Positions 8,912-17,235 of a stretch of 64,000 nucleotides of DNA are shown here, one piece after another. The DNA is taken from assembly GCA_019637105.1 (NCBI GenBank), contig JAHBWF010000006.1, positions 1 through 64,000 of the forward strand, read 5' to 3'. Both the position numbers and the translations under genes were made by a program. Below the pieces are notes generated by a model. The model did not search any database. It worked only from the letters and a program-made list of their open reading frames with translations, and had not been told where the DNA came from. Position 1 is the stretch's first letter; every line of letters begins with the position of its first letter. This DNA is from Labilithrix sp. (GTDB taxonomy: Bacteria > Myxococcota_A > Polyangia > Polyangiales > Polyangiaceae).

Positions 8912-9445
8912 ATGGAGGCCCTCGTCACGCCGAGGTTGATCCTCGAGCCGATCACGCTGCCGGTCGTGGAGGCGACGTTCCGCGGCGACCGCGCGGAGAT
9001 CGAGCGGCTCGTCCGCGCGAAGGTCCCGGACGCCTGGCCGGGCCGCGCCCTCGTCGAGCGGGCGTTCAGCGCGTCGCTCGAGCACATCCGGGCCGATCCC
9101 GCGACGCGCCTCTGGGGCGACCGCCTGATGATCACGAAGAGCGACGACGACGGCGCGCGCGTCGTCGTCGGGAGCGTCATCTTCCACGGCAAGCCCGAGG
9201 GCGGCGTCGCCGAGGTCGGCTACGGGGTCGAGGAGCGATGGCAGCGCCACGGCTTCGCGTCCGAGGCCACGCGCGTCTGCGTCGACTGGGCGCTCAGGCA
9301 GCCGGGCATCGCGGGGGTGACGGCGACGACGCCGCCCTGGCACACCGCCTCGATCCGTGTCCTCGAGCGCTCCGGACTGACGCGCGTGGGGGTCGAGGAG
9401 CACGAGGCGCTCGGCGAGGTCCTCCGCTTCGAGCGACGCCGCTGA
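8912..9445 (+). CDS. GNAT family N-acetyltransferase (RimJ/RimL-like)
   Basis: 177 residues. TPRLILEPI at the N-terminus and VGSVIFHGKPEGGVAEVGYGVEERWQRHGFASEA in the middle follow the RimJ/RimL pattern; the acetyl-CoA pyrophosphate loop is W-Q-R-H-G-F-A, and the end has PPWHTASIRVLERSGLTRVG. The ATG at 8912 is preceded by GGGAG and begins the conserved domain; longer upstream versions are low-complexity Arg/Ala. The acceptor (protein N-terminus, antibiotic or small amine) cannot be told. It is transcribed away from marR. Confidence 0.85.
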   Translation: MEALVTPRLILEPITLPVVEATFRGDRAEIERLVRAKVPDAWPGRALVERAFSASLEHIRADPATRLWGDRLMITKSDDDGARVVVGSVIFHGKPEGGVAEVGYGVEERWQRHGFASEATRVCVDWALRQPGIAGVTATTPPWHTASIRVLERSGLTRVGVEEHEALGEVLRFERRR

Positions 9446-9540
9446 CGCCGGAGCGGCCCGACCGCGCCCGATTTCCGCAGCCCCCGGCGCGTCAGGAGCC
9501 GTGACAGATCGCGTCGAGGCGTTGTAAAGCCTATTAAGCG

Positions 9541-10374
9541 ATGCACGCCGTACGCCGCACCCTCGCCGCCGCGCCGCTCCTCGTCCTCCTCGGCGCCGCG
9601 GCGCTCCCGGCCCGCGGCGACGAACCGAAGAAGGAGGCGCCCCCGGAGCCGAAGGAGGCGAAGCCGGCGATCGTCGTCCCGAAGGAGCCCGCTCCTCCGG
9701 CGGCGACGAAGCTGACCGTCACGCTCGCGGACGGCAAGACCGCGCACTGCCGCGAGCAGAGCGCGCAGTCGTTCCTCATTCGCGGCAACTGGTTCCCGCG
9801 CACGAACGACGCGGAGAAGCTCAAGGAAGGCCGCAAGCTCCTCGAGGAGGCGATCAAGTACCGGACGGAGAAGTACGGCTACTTCGAGGGCTTCGGGAAC
9901 CCGAAGTCGAACCCGCACCCGCCGAAGTACTACGCGAAGTCGACCTCGTTCATGGGGATGAGCGTCCAGGTCCACGCGAAGATCATCCCGGCGCTCAAGT
10001 GCGTCGAGGCCGCGCTGAAGGCGGGCCCCGCGGGCGAAGCGTACAAGCCGCGCGCGATGGGCGGCATCCGCTTCCACAACACCTACCGCGGCGTCGAGAT
10101 CTCGAACCACGTGTACGGGATCGCGATCGACATCGAGCCCGACAAGAACACGTGCTGCGGCTGCGTCGCGCCGTGGAACAACCACCCGCTCTGCAAACAG
10201 AAGGACAAGACGGTCTGGGACCGCATGGTCATGCCGCGCTCCTGGGTGGAGACGTTCGAGAAGTACGGCTTCTATTGGCTCGGGCACGACGTCCTGCAGG
10301 ACACGATGCACTTCGAGTTCCTGGGCGATCCCGACAAGATCACCGAGACCGCCGGCGACGTCGCCGCCAAGTGA
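9541..10374 (+). CDS. Secreted M15 family D-Ala-D-Ala carboxypeptidase-like protein
   Basis: 277 residues. A signal peptide (about residues 1-25, ending ALPARG) is followed by a Lys/Pro/Glu-rich linker and a zinc peptidase domain. The M15 motifs are intact: S-N-H-V-Y-G-I-A-I-D (about residues 188-197; the H and D bind zinc) and, near the C-terminus, DTMHFEF with the third zinc ligand. A cysteine cluster CCGC plus nearby C in the insert after IDIE may form disulfides. Expected role: trimming peptidoglycan peptide stems in the periplasm. The family also contains VanY and L-Ala-D-Glu endopeptidases, so the bond cut is uncertain. Confidence 0.82.
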   Translation: MHAVRRTLAAAPLLVLLGAAALPARGDEPKKEAPPEPKEAKPAIVVPKEPAPPAATKLTVTLADGKTAHCREQSAQSFLIRGNWFPRTNDAEKLKEGRKLLEEAIKYRTEKYGYFEGFGNPKSNPHPPKYYAKSTSFMGMSVQVHAKIIPALKCVEAALKAGPAGEAYKPRAMGGIRFHNTYRGVEISNHVYGIAIDIEPDKNTCCGCVAPWNNHPLCKQKDKTVWDRMVMPRSWVETFEKYGFYWLGHDVLQDTMHFEFLGDPDKITETAGDVAAK

Positions 10375-10517
10375 GCGTCCGCCTCCGGCGCGCGCGAGGC
10401 CTCCCTCGGCGGCGACGCCCGGCGCGCTCTTCGCCCCCGGGCGAACGCGCTCGGCGCGAGCCGCCGGACGGCGACGCGCCCGCAGGACGACGCTCGGGCT
10501 CGAGCGCCACGCGCGAT

Positions 10518-10595
10518 CGCGAAGCTCGCGGCTCGAGCGGCCCCGCTTGGCCGCGAAGCTCGTTGGCTCGAGCGCCCGCGTGGCCGCGAAGCTCG
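10518..10595. repeat. Three spaced copies of an 11-base repeat upstream of yceD
   Basis: CGCGAAGCTCG recurs at 10518, 10552 and 10585 (spacings 34 and 33), with similar GGCTCGAGCG sequence between copies. The array lies in the 277-base gap before yceD and ends just before the promoter. Confidence 0.55.
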
Positions 10596-10598
10596 GGC

Positions 10599-10626
10599 TT
10601 GCGCCGCGCTGTGGAATGCCTATAAG
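10599..10626 (+). promoter_or_regulatory. Sigma70-type promoter candidate for yceD-rpmF
   Basis: TTGCGC (10599-10604), a 16-base spacer, then TATAAG (10621-10626), 25 bases before the yceD ATG. The -10 box matches five of six consensus bases; the -35 box matches three. Confidence 0.5.
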
Positions 10627-10651
10627 TCCGCGCCACGAGGGCCTTCTCGGC

Positions 10652-11191
10652 ATGAGCGCACACGAATATCCGATCCCAGTGAGCGAGCTCGACGCGGGCG
10701 GGAAGGAGTACCGCTTCCCGATCCGCGCCGCGTGGGTGCGGGGCGCGCTCGAGGGGCACGAGGCCACGACGGCCGGCACCGACGGCGCGCTCGTCGTCCG
10801 GGCGTCCAAGAGCGGCCACGACGTCGTCGTCCACGGGACCCTCGACGCGGCCCTCACGATGCCGTGCGCGCGCTGCCTCGAGCCCGCGGCGCTGGCGATC
10901 CGCTCGAACCTCAGCGTGCTCTACGTCCCGGCGTCGCAGCTCAAGGGCGAGGCCGACGGCGAGCGCGAGCTGACGGACGAAGAGGCCGATACCCTGCCCT
11001 TCGACGGGGAGACGGTCGCCCTCGACGATCTCGTCCGCGACGAGCTCGTCCTCGAGATCCCCATGATCCCCTTGTGCTCGGAGGCTTGCCCGGGTATGTC
11101 CCCCGGCCCTGATGTGGAAAGGGCGGGCGACAAGCCCATCGACCCGCGGCTCGCGCCGCTGCTCGACTTCGCGGCGCGAAAGCCGAAGTGA
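10652..11191 (+). CDS. yceD: YceD/DUF177 family protein
   Basis: 179 residues. The family diagnostic is a central CxxC in a context like TMPCARCLEPA (about residues 70-80) and a C-terminal CSEACPG. The ATG at 10652 has GAGGG upstream and begins the conserved N-terminus; a longer frame upstream is repeat DNA. DUF177 proteins sit directly upstream of rpmF in most bacteria, as here, and are linked to 23S rRNA/large-subunit maturation; the biochemistry is not established. Confidence 0.88.
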   Translation: MSAHEYPIPVSELDAGGKEYRFPIRAAWVRGALEGHEATTAGTDGALVVRASKSGHDVVVHGTLDAALTMPCARCLEPAALAIRSNLSVLYVPASQLKGEADGERELTDEEADTLPFDGETVALDDLVRDELVLEIPMIPLCSEACPGMSPGPDVERAGDKPIDPRLAPLLDFAARKPK

Positions 11192-11246
11192 AGAGCCCTC
11201 CCAAGCACGCACCTGACCTCGAAGAAGAAGTCCGAAGGAGTTAGCC

Positions 11247-11444
11247 GTGGCCGTCCCGAAGAGGCGAACCAGCCGATCGAAGCGCAACATGCGTCGCGCC
11301 AACCACGACAAGGTGACGCCCGTGCAGCTCATCGCTTGCCCGAACTGCGGCGAGCCGGTGACGCCCCACCGCGCGTGCGGATCCTGCGGCCACTATAAGG
11401 GCCGCGAGGTCAAGGCGACCAAGAAGACCGCCGCGAAGGCCTGA
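11247..11444 (+). CDS. rpmF: 50S ribosomal protein L32
   Basis: 65 residues from a GTG start with AAGGAG 8 bases upstream. It has the typical basic N-terminus VPKRRTSRSKRNMRR and a zinc ribbon C-P-N-C ... C-G-S-C (about residues 32-49), the zinc-binding form. Co-directional with yceD, 55 bases downstream. In many bacteria plsX and fabH follow; here they do not. Confidence 0.97.
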   Translation: MAVPKRRTSRSKRNMRRANHDKVTPVQLIACPNCGEPVTPHRACGSCGHYKGREVKATKKTAAKA

Positions 11445-11467
11445 CGGCCCGCGGCCCGTTTCGAGAC

Positions 11468-11494
11468 GGCCTGCCCGCGCCTCGCGGACAGGCC
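11468..11494 (+). terminator. Terminator-like hairpin downstream of rpmF
   Basis: GGCCTG-C-CCGCG, loop CCT, CGCGG-A-CAGGCC: a 12-position stem with one mismatch, starting 24 bases after the rpmF stop. No T tract follows, so it would be a weak or factor-assisted terminator or an RNA 3' end protector. Confidence 0.5.
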
Positions 11495-11597
11495 CGCTCG
11501 ACCGCAGCGACGGCGTCGCGGACGTCGTCCTGCGCGCTTCGACGGCGACTTACCCCCCCTTCGCCGCCTGCCATCGCGGCTCGGCGCGTCCATCGGT

Positions 11598-11850
11598 GCG
11601 CCGACGACGAAGCGCGCGCGGGCCTTCTGCGGCGCCGACGACGAAGCGCGCGCGGGCCTTCCGCGGCGCCGACGACGAAGCGCGGCGCCTCGGCACCCTC
11701 GCCGCGACGTCCACGTCGCCCCTCCGCGCCGCCGCCTCGGCATCCTCCGCAGCGACGTCCGGGCCGCCTCGGCAACCCGTGGAGACGTCCACGTCGCCCC
11801 TCCGCATACTGCCGCCTCGGCCCCCGGCGGCGACGTCCACGTCGCCTCCG
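11598..11850. repeat. 34-base tandem repeat followed by dispersed GACGTCCACGTC copies
   Basis: Units beginning GCGCCGACGACGAAG start at 11598, 11632 and 11666, an exact 34-base period (third copy partial). GACGTCCACGTCGCC follows at 11706, 11784 and 11832; its core is a dyad, GACGT-CC-ACGTC. Confidence 0.75.
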
Positions 11851-11946
11851 CGCCGGCTCGGCCCCCCCGCGGCGGCGTCCGCGCCGCCCTCCGCGCACAC
11901 CTGGCGACCTCCGCGCCGAAGCCCGAGAGCACGGCGCGAACTGCGC

Positions 11947-11952
11947 TATACT
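11947..11952 (+). promoter_or_regulatory. -10 box placed for a leaderless mRNA of the next gene
   Basis: TATACT lies exactly 7 bases before the ATG at 11960, and no Shine-Dalgarno is present. This spacing puts the expected transcription start at the A of the ATG. Confidence 0.5.
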
Positions 11953-11959
11953 CGCGTGG

Positions 11960-12577
11960 ATGACCTTCCGCAGACTCGGCGCGTTCGCGCTGCTCGGCGC
12001 GCTCGTGAGCAGCGCGCTGCCGGCGTGCTCCGCGACAGCGAACGTCGGAGACGTGTGGATGTCGATCGACGAAGACGGCGCGCGGCGCCGGAACGTCTTC
12101 TTCACCGACTCCGCGGCCATCACGTGCGTCGCCGAGGTCGGCATCGGCCGCCAGGACGTGACGCTGGAGATGTTCATCCGGCAGATCCGCGGCACGACCC
12201 CGGGCTCCGAGGACTTCGAGTCGATGGACCGGGTCGTCCTCGCGCGCGATTTCCGCCCGGACGTCACGAAGGACCGCCCCGCGCTCGTCACGCTGACGCT
12301 GGTGCCCACGTCGGTCGACGAGGAGGGCCGGCTGAAAGAAGACGAAGAGGCGCCCTTCGCCCCGGGGAGCTACATCTGCGAGGTCATGCTCGACGGCGAG
12401 CTGCAGAAGAGCGCCGCCTTCAACATCGACTACCCGCCGTGCCCGACCGCGGTGATCCTCGCGGGGACGCCGTGCCTGGGGTTCTACACGTTCGACAAGG
12501 AGTGCCCGGCGAGCGGCGCCACCGGTCAGCGGGAGCCGACGTGCATCTGCAGCGGGAAGGATTGGGTCTGCCCATGA
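11960..12577 (+). CDS. Putative lipoprotein of unknown function
   Basis: 205 residues. Signal peptide with lipobox LPACS (about residue 23). The mature part looks like a small beta-rich domain (VWMSIDEDGARRRNVFFTDSAAITCVAEVG, QDVTLEMFIRQIRG) and ends with six cysteines in the last 45 residues (YPPCPTAV, TPCLGFYTF, KECPAS, TCICSG, WVCP). Not recognised beyond that. Its stop overlaps the start of the next gene (ATGA), so both are made from one message. The lack of a ribosome-binding site and the TATACT box suggest a leaderless start. Confidence 0.8.
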   Translation: MTFRRLGAFALLGALVSSALPACSATANVGDVWMSIDEDGARRRNVFFTDSAAITCVAEVGIGRQDVTLEMFIRQIRGTTPGSEDFESMDRVVLARDFRPDVTKDRPALVTLTLVPTSVDEEGRLKEDEEAPFAPGSYICEVMLDGELQKSAAFNIDYPPCPTAVILAGTPCLGFYTFDKECPASGATGQREPTCICSGKDWVCP

Positions 12578-12879
12578 GCCAGCCGCCGAGCGCCCTCGCG
12601 GGCGCGCCGTACCGAAGGATCCGCAAGCGCCGCCGCGTGGCGTTCGGCGCGGGCATGGGGGCGATGCTCGTCCTGGCCGTGACCGCGGCAGCGCTCGGCT
12701 CGGGCTGCATTTTCGACCAGGGCGACTACCAGGGCGGCGGCCGCCGCACGGGCGCGCCGACGGCGACGGACACGGCGACGAGCTCGCCGACCTCTCCCGG
12801 GACCACCACGCCCACGGGGACGCAGACGCCCTCCGACTCGGGCTCCCCCGGCGAAGACGCCGGCGCGCTCGACAACTGA
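12574..12879 (+). CDS. Small Thr/Ser/Pro-rich lipoprotein, coupled to the preceding gene
   Basis: 101 residues. The ATG overlaps the previous stop by four bases, which fixes the start. A basic stretch (YRRIRKRRR) and a hydrophobic helix (about residues 25-45) lead to a lipobox-like GSGC, after which the mature part is almost entirely Thr/Ser/Pro/Gly with an EDAG tail. It looks like a flexible surface spacer or stalk. No domain recognised. Confidence 0.7.
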   Translation: MSQPPSALAGAPYRRIRKRRRVAFGAGMGAMLVLAVTAAALGSGCIFDQGDYQGGGRRTGAPTATDTATSSPTSPGTTTPTGTQTPSDSGSPGEDAGALDN

Positions 12880-12891
12880 ACGGCAGAGCGC

Positions 12892-13090
12892 CGCGCGCGG
12901 CGACGCGAACGCACGCGGCCGACGCGAACGCATGCGGCGACGCGAACGCACGCGGCCGAGGATGCCCGCTTGCGCGACCTCGCGGCGAGCGACGCGCGCG
13001 GCGACGCGAACGCACGCGGCCGACGCGAACGCATGCGGCGACGCGAACGCACGCGGCCGAGGATGCCCGCCTGCGCGACCTCGCGGCGAG
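12892..13090. repeat. Two-copy 101-base tandem repeat
   Basis: The unit starting GCGACGCGAACGCACGCGG at 12900 recurs at 13001 with period exactly 101 and one substitution (CCCGCTTGCG versus CCCGCCTGCG). Each unit contains smaller GCGACGCGAACGCA(C/T)GCGG repeats. The period is not a multiple of three, so it is not protein-coding. Confidence 0.85.
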
Positions 13091-13113
13091 GCGACGTGTC
13101 CGCGCGGCACGCT

Positions 13114-13147
13114 CGCTCGATCGACCACGTTGGTGGTCGATCGAGCG
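13114..13147. terminator. Perfect 15-base-stem hairpin between convergent genes
   Basis: CGCTCGATCGACCAC (13114-13128), loop GTTG, GTGGTCGATCGAGCG (13133-13147). It sits between genes that end at 12879 (plus) and 13334 (minus), so it could act as a bidirectional terminator. Neither side has a T tract. Confidence 0.6.
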
Positions 13148-13333
13148 CGGCGCCTCGTGTTCGACCACGATGGCGGTCATCCATCGCGATGCCGGCCGGA
13201 AAGCGCCGCCTCGAGCGCTACGTCGGCGGCGCCTCCACCGTCGCGGCCGAGGTGCGCCGCGACGGCGGCCGAGCCGCCGGCGCGTTCACGCGCGATCGTC
13301 GAGCGGACGTGCGCCGCTCGACGCCGCGCCTCG

Positions 13334-15502
13334 TCACCCCTCCCAGCCGATCATGATCGGATCGAAGATCTCGACGGTCCCGACGTCCGAGCTCACCTCG
13401 AAGCGGAGCTGGACGTACGACGAACGATCGAAGTCCGAGACGTCGACGATGTCCGTCCGGTAGTCGGTGTTGCGGAGGTCGACGTTGCTGTCGCCGTAGG
13501 GGAACTCGCGCACGATCCGGCAGCCCGTCCCGGTGTCGTGAGAGCAGCCGGTGAAGCCGTTCTTGCTGACCAAGACGCGCATCTTGACGCCCGCCGTCCA
13601 TCGGTAGGAGTAGACGAGGCGCGCCTTCACCATGTTCCCGATCCCCCACTTGCTGCTCGTGAGGCTGCCGCTGCCGCTGTTCTTCCAGAAGCACTCCTCC
13701 TGCGGGCCGCCCGGCAGGTCCGGGGCGAAGCTCCAGGACGGGTCGGCCTCGGGGAAGAGCCCCGGATCGCACAGGTGAACGCTCCCGCCGCCGGGATCGC
13801 CGAGCATGACCGACGAGCACTGGTTCTTGAGGCAGACCGGGACCGTGGTCGGGAACTTGTACGGATCGCCGGCCGAGTAGGCCCGCCACATCCTGTAGAC
13901 GGCGCCGTCGCGGACGTCGTCCTGCTCCGCCGGGCCGAGCCCGTTGAGCTCGATGTCTCCGAGCTCCGCGCGGGCCGCGACCCGGATCGCGGGGTACTCC
14001 TTCGCGTCGCCCGACACCTGCCGGCGATGGAGGTGCGGGAGGTGGAAGCTCGGCTCGAGGCTGCCGTCGTGGAGGCCGGGGATCTTCGACGCGAGCTGGG
14101 TGTGGAGCTTCCGCAGGCGATCGAAGAGCGCGTCGAGCTGCGCGGGCGGGATCGCCTCCGCGCGGAAGGCGCACTCCGTGTGGGAGATCTCGGCCGACGC
14201 CGAGAGGATCTTCGCGTCGTTCGGGCGCGCGGCGGTCCCGTAGACCGCCGCCGTGCTCGAGTCGCCCGACGCGGCGTAGAGGGAGCGGTGGAGCTGCGCC
14301 GAGATGTACGGCCGCCCGGTCTCCTCGTCGACGAGCGGCGTCGTCAGCTCGGTGCCGACCAGATCCTGGATGATGCCGTGATCGGGCGACGTGCAGTTGC
14401 CGTTCGTCGTGCAGAACTTGAAATCGGGCGCGGCGCCGATCCCCTCGGGCAGGAGGAGGAGGTTGCCGTAGGCGTGGACGTTGAACGAGAACCGCGTCCG
14501 GTAGTGCCCCGGCAACCCGTCGTTGGCGAGGAGCTTGAGGAGCGGCTCGGTCTCTCCCGCCGAGCCCGCGTCGTCACCGCGGTAGGAGGAGTTGTTCGAG
14601 TCGATGCACGCGGCGCCGGCGCCGGGCTGGCCCCAGGTCGTCTCGAAGTTCCGGTTCGGATCGGTCCCGATCCCGCCGTCGCACGGCTCGCGGTTCACGC
14701 GCCAGAGGCGGTTTCCGGGCGCGGCGTGGCTGTAGTCGTAGCCGTCGGGGTTCGCGACCGGGACGAACACGATCGCCGCGTTCGCCAGGAGGGCGCGCAC
14801 GCCGTTGGTGCCGTCGCGGTAGCTGTTCGCGAAGTAGCGGTAGAGACGCATCATCATCTCCGGTCCGATCCACTCGCGCGCGTGCTGCCCGGCGTAGACG
14901 ACGAGCTGCGGGACGGCCGGGCCTCCGCCCTTCGAGATCTTGCCCACGCGGACGGCGAGCATCTTCCGCCCCTCGTGGGTTCCGCCGAAGTGGACGTGCT
15001 CGACGAACGCGGTCCCGGAGATCGGCGGGTAGTCCATCTCCGCTTCGAGGAGTTGATCGTAGATCGAGCGATTGCAGGCCGCGGCGTACGACGGCCCGGA
15101 GTACGGGCAGAACTGCTCGTGAACGACGCCGGGCTCGGGGCACGGCGGGCCGCCGAGAGCGGTCGGGCGAAGGACCCCCGCCGGGAGGTGACTCCAGCGG
15201 AGCCCTCGCTCCTCGAGGCGGCGAAGCTCGCTCCGCGGGAAGTAGCCGAGCCACCCGTCGGGCTGGCCGTCGGCGTCCTCCGGCGCGAGGCGACGGATCA
15301 GCCCGCCCCCCTCGGCGAACTCTTCGTAGCGATCGGCCGGCACCCGGACCCGAACGTGCTGCCACGCCTCGTCGACCGTCCCGACGCTCTCGGGCGGCAC
15401 GTCCGGACCGGTCGAACACCCTGCGCTCGCCGCCAGCGCCACCGCGATCGCCGCCGCGAAGAGCCTCACCCTACGCCCGCGCGCTCTCGACTCTGCTCGC
15501 AT
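13334..15502 (-). CDS. Secreted M14 zinc carboxypeptidase (lipoprotein)
   Basis: 722 residues from the ATG at 15502, chosen because GGAGGGG precedes it and it starts a clean signal peptide with lipobox SAGCS. The M14 catalytic set is present: Q-H-A-R-E-W (zinc His and Glu), V-A-N-P-D-G-Y, D-P-N-R-N-F (substrate-binding Arg), F-N-V-H-A-Y-G (third zinc ligand) and A-E-I-S-H-T-E with the general-base Glu. The catalytic region covers about residues 100-480. The remaining 240 residues are a Cys-containing, beta-rich C-terminal extension ending VGTVEIFDPIMIGW, possibly a binding domain. Expected role: removing C-terminal amino acids from external peptides, suiting a predatory or scavenging life. 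Confidence 0.88.
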   Translation of the reverse strand: MRAESRARGRRVRLFAAAIAVALAASAGCSTGPDVPPESVGTVDEAWQHVRVRVPADRYEEFAEGGGLIRRLAPEDADGQPDGWLGYFPRSELRRLEERGLRWSHLPAGVLRPTALGGPPCPEPGVVHEQFCPYSGPSYAAACNRSIYDQLLEAEMDYPPISGTAFVEHVHFGGTHEGRKMLAVRVGKISKGGGPAVPQLVVYAGQHAREWIGPEMMMRLYRYFANSYRDGTNGVRALLANAAIVFVPVANPDGYDYSHAAPGNRLWRVNREPCDGGIGTDPNRNFETTWGQPGAGAACIDSNNSSYRGDDAGSAGETEPLLKLLANDGLPGHYRTRFSFNVHAYGNLLLLPEGIGAAPDFKFCTTNGNCTSPDHGIIQDLVGTELTTPLVDEETGRPYISAQLHRSLYAASGDSSTAAVYGTAARPNDAKILSASAEISHTECAFRAEAIPPAQLDALFDRLRKLHTQLASKIPGLHDGSLEPSFHLPHLHRRQVSGDAKEYPAIRVAARAELGDIELNGLGPAEQDDVRDGAVYRMWRAYSAGDPYKFPTTVPVCLKNQCSSVMLGDPGGGSVHLCDPGLFPEADPSWSFAPDLPGGPQEECFWKNSGSGSLTSSKWGIGNMVKARLVYSYRWTAGVKMRVLVSKNGFTGCSHDTGTGCRIVREFPYGDSNVDLRNTDYRTDIVDVSDFDRSSYVQLRFEVSSDVGTVEIFDPIMIGWEG

Positions 15503-15690
15503 CGCACCCCTCCTCCGCGGCGCCGTTCGCAGCGCCGCTTGCAGGGTCATTCGAACAGACGTCCGCCGGCGGCGGGAGGTCACCACGCGACGGACAGACA
15601 ACGGCGCCGCGACGTGCTAGGGCCCGGACGCCCGGATCTCGACCCGGTTCCGTTCCGCGTGGGTCAGGACGCGCCGCCGGACGCGCGGCG

Positions 15691-17217
15691 TCACTTCTGG
15701 AGATCGCCCGAGCGGAGATCCGGGATCGACACGAAGCCGTTCCCCGAGACCCTCCACAGGATGACCTCGAGCGCGGTGTCGCCCCGGTCGTCGATGTCGA
15801 ACGTCCCCGACGCGCCCGTGTAGTCGATGTCGCGCCCGCTCCGGACGGCGTTCAGCGCCTCGGCGAGCTGGCCGGGGCCGAAGGCGTCGCCGGGCGGCGC
15901 GGAGACGGAGTAGAGCGCGTCGCGGATCGCCACGCGATCGTCGACGCTCCCCGCCTTCTCGACCGCGAGCGCGAGGAGGATGACCGAGTCGTAGATCTGC
16001 GGGATCGGCGACGGGAGGCTCCCCGCGTCGTCGGCGGCGGGCGGGAACTGCGAGCGGTAGAGCGCGTCGAAGCGCGCCCACTCCGGGCTCGTGTTGCGCT
16101 CCTGGTTGCACGCGGCGCCGAGGACGCCGTCGACCTTCGAGAGCTCGTTCGTGTTCTTGGCGTCGACGCGCCCGGCCTCGATGAACCCCTGCTGGTAGAA
16201 GCGGATGAAGCCGAAGGTCGAGAAGCTCGCCGCCGAGAAGGCGCCGTTGCCCTGCGTGGCGCCGCGGAACTCGCGCATGTACTTGCCGCCGTCCGCGGCG
16301 AACATGAGCAGCGTCTGGCACTCGACCTCGCCGGCCTCCGCGGCCGCGACCACTTCGGCGGCCTCCGCGGCGTAGGTCGCCGCCCCGGCCTGGATGACGA
16401 AGTCCTTGAGGACGCCGCCGAACTTCGAATACTCCTCGCGGAGCGATTCGATCGTCGCGCTCCCCTTCCCCGGCGCGTCCTCGGCGTAGAGCACGGCCAT
16501 CTTCCGGCACGCCTTGAACGGCGCGCCGGTCCCGGCGTCGGCGACCGGCGCCGGCTCCTCGCCGCCGTCGGCGTCCCCCGCGTCCTTCGGCGACTCGTTC
16601 GGAGGGTCGGCGATCTCCGGCGGCGCGAACGAGCCGCCCAGCGCGTACCGCGCGATGGCGCGCGCCTGGTACTCGACGGCGCACGACGTGCGGAACAGGT
16701 AGCGGTCCTTCCCCTCCTGCAGCAGCGGCACCTCGGGGGACGTCGCGAAGGGCGTGAGGATCGGGATCCGCGCGTCCCTGAACGCGCCGTGCATGCCCTT
16801 CAACGCGTCCGTCGTGCTCGGCCCGACGAACCCGACGACGCCGCGCTCGATGAAGTCCGCCGAGAGCCCGCCGATGAGCGCGCCGTCGCCGCCGTCGTCG
16901 CGGATGTCGAGGACGACGCGCCGGCCGAGGACACCGCCGACCGCGTTGAGCTGCTGCTCGGCGACGCGGAGGACGCGCTGCGAGCCGGCGCCGAAGTCCT
17001 TCTGCTTGGTCAGGTCGACGGTCGCGCCGATGACGATGGGCGGGTCGGAGGTGACGACCTTGGCCTCGGTGCACGCCTGGTTCGAGCCGAACGTCAAAAG
17101 CGCGATCGGGACCGTGACGAGCGCGAGCGCGAGGACCGACAGGCCCGGCGACCTGCCGCCCAACGGAGACCAGCGCGGGGGTGTCGAGGAGGGCTCCGCC
17201 ATTCGCTCGAACGTCAT
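15691..17217 (-). CDS. Periplasmic binding protein of the Leu/Ile/Val (type I) family
   Basis: 508 residues. An N-terminal hydrophobic signal (about residues 22-45) leads to SNQACTEAK, then a two-lobed periplasmic ligand-binding domain: PPIVIGATVDLTKQKDFGAG, VVLDIRDDGGDG, GVVGFVGPSTTDALKG and PILTPFATSPEV are typical. It carries an Asp-Ala-Gly-rich insert (SPKDAGDADGGEEPAPVADAG) and is longer than usual LivJ proteins (about 370). No ABC permease or ATPase lies nearby, so it may serve as an orphan sensor or a distant transporter. Its start is only 18 bases from the divergent lipoprotein start. Confidence 0.82.
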   Translation of the reverse strand: MTFERMAEPSSTPPRWSPLGGRSPGLSVLALALVTVPIALLTFGSNQACTEAKVVTSDPPIVIGATVDLTKQKDFGAGSQRVLRVAEQQLNAVGGVLGRRVVLDIRDDGGDGALIGGLSADFIERGVVGFVGPSTTDALKGMHGAFRDARIPILTPFATSPEVPLLQEGKDRYLFRTSCAVEYQARAIARYALGGSFAPPEIADPPNESPKDAGDADGGEEPAPVADAGTGAPFKACRKMAVLYAEDAPGKGSATIESLREEYSKFGGVLKDFVIQAGAATYAAEAAEVVAAAEAGEVECQTLLMFAADGGKYMREFRGATQGNGAFSAASFSTFGFIRFYQQGFIEAGRVDAKNTNELSKVDGVLGAACNQERNTSPEWARFDALYRSQFPPAADDAGSLPSPIPQIYDSVILLALAVEKAGSVDDRVAIRDALYSVSAPPGDAFGPGQLAEALNAVRSGRDIDYTGASGTFDIDDRGDTALEVILWRVSGNGFVSIPDLRSGDLQK

Positions 17218-17235
17218 GGTAGCATTTCCACGCTC

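Larger units (their letters stand above)
11445..11959. other. 515-base repeat-rich intergenic region after rpmF
   Basis: Contains a GC hairpin just after rpmF, a 34-base-period array and three copies of GACGTCCACGTCGCC. Open frames cross it on both strands, but the repeat period is not a multiple of three and no frame resembles a protein, so it is read as non-coding. Confidence 0.6.
12880..13333. other. 454-base convergent intergenic region with tandem repeat and strong hairpin
   Basis: Lies between the lipoprotein pair (plus) and the M14 peptidase (minus). It holds a two-copy 101-base repeat and a 15-base-stem hairpin. The rest (13148-13333) has no supported gene. Confidence 0.6.

Noticed and set aside
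9525..9540. TAAAGC/TATTAA before the M15 gene as a -10 box
   Set aside because: The spacing to the ATG fits neither a leaderless start nor a clear -35/-10 pair, so no promoter was called.
11393..13180. 595-codon minus-strand frame across the repeats
   Set aside because: It spans two lipoprotein genes and repeat arrays with 34- and 101-base periods; the translation is low-complexity Arg/Ala/Ser.
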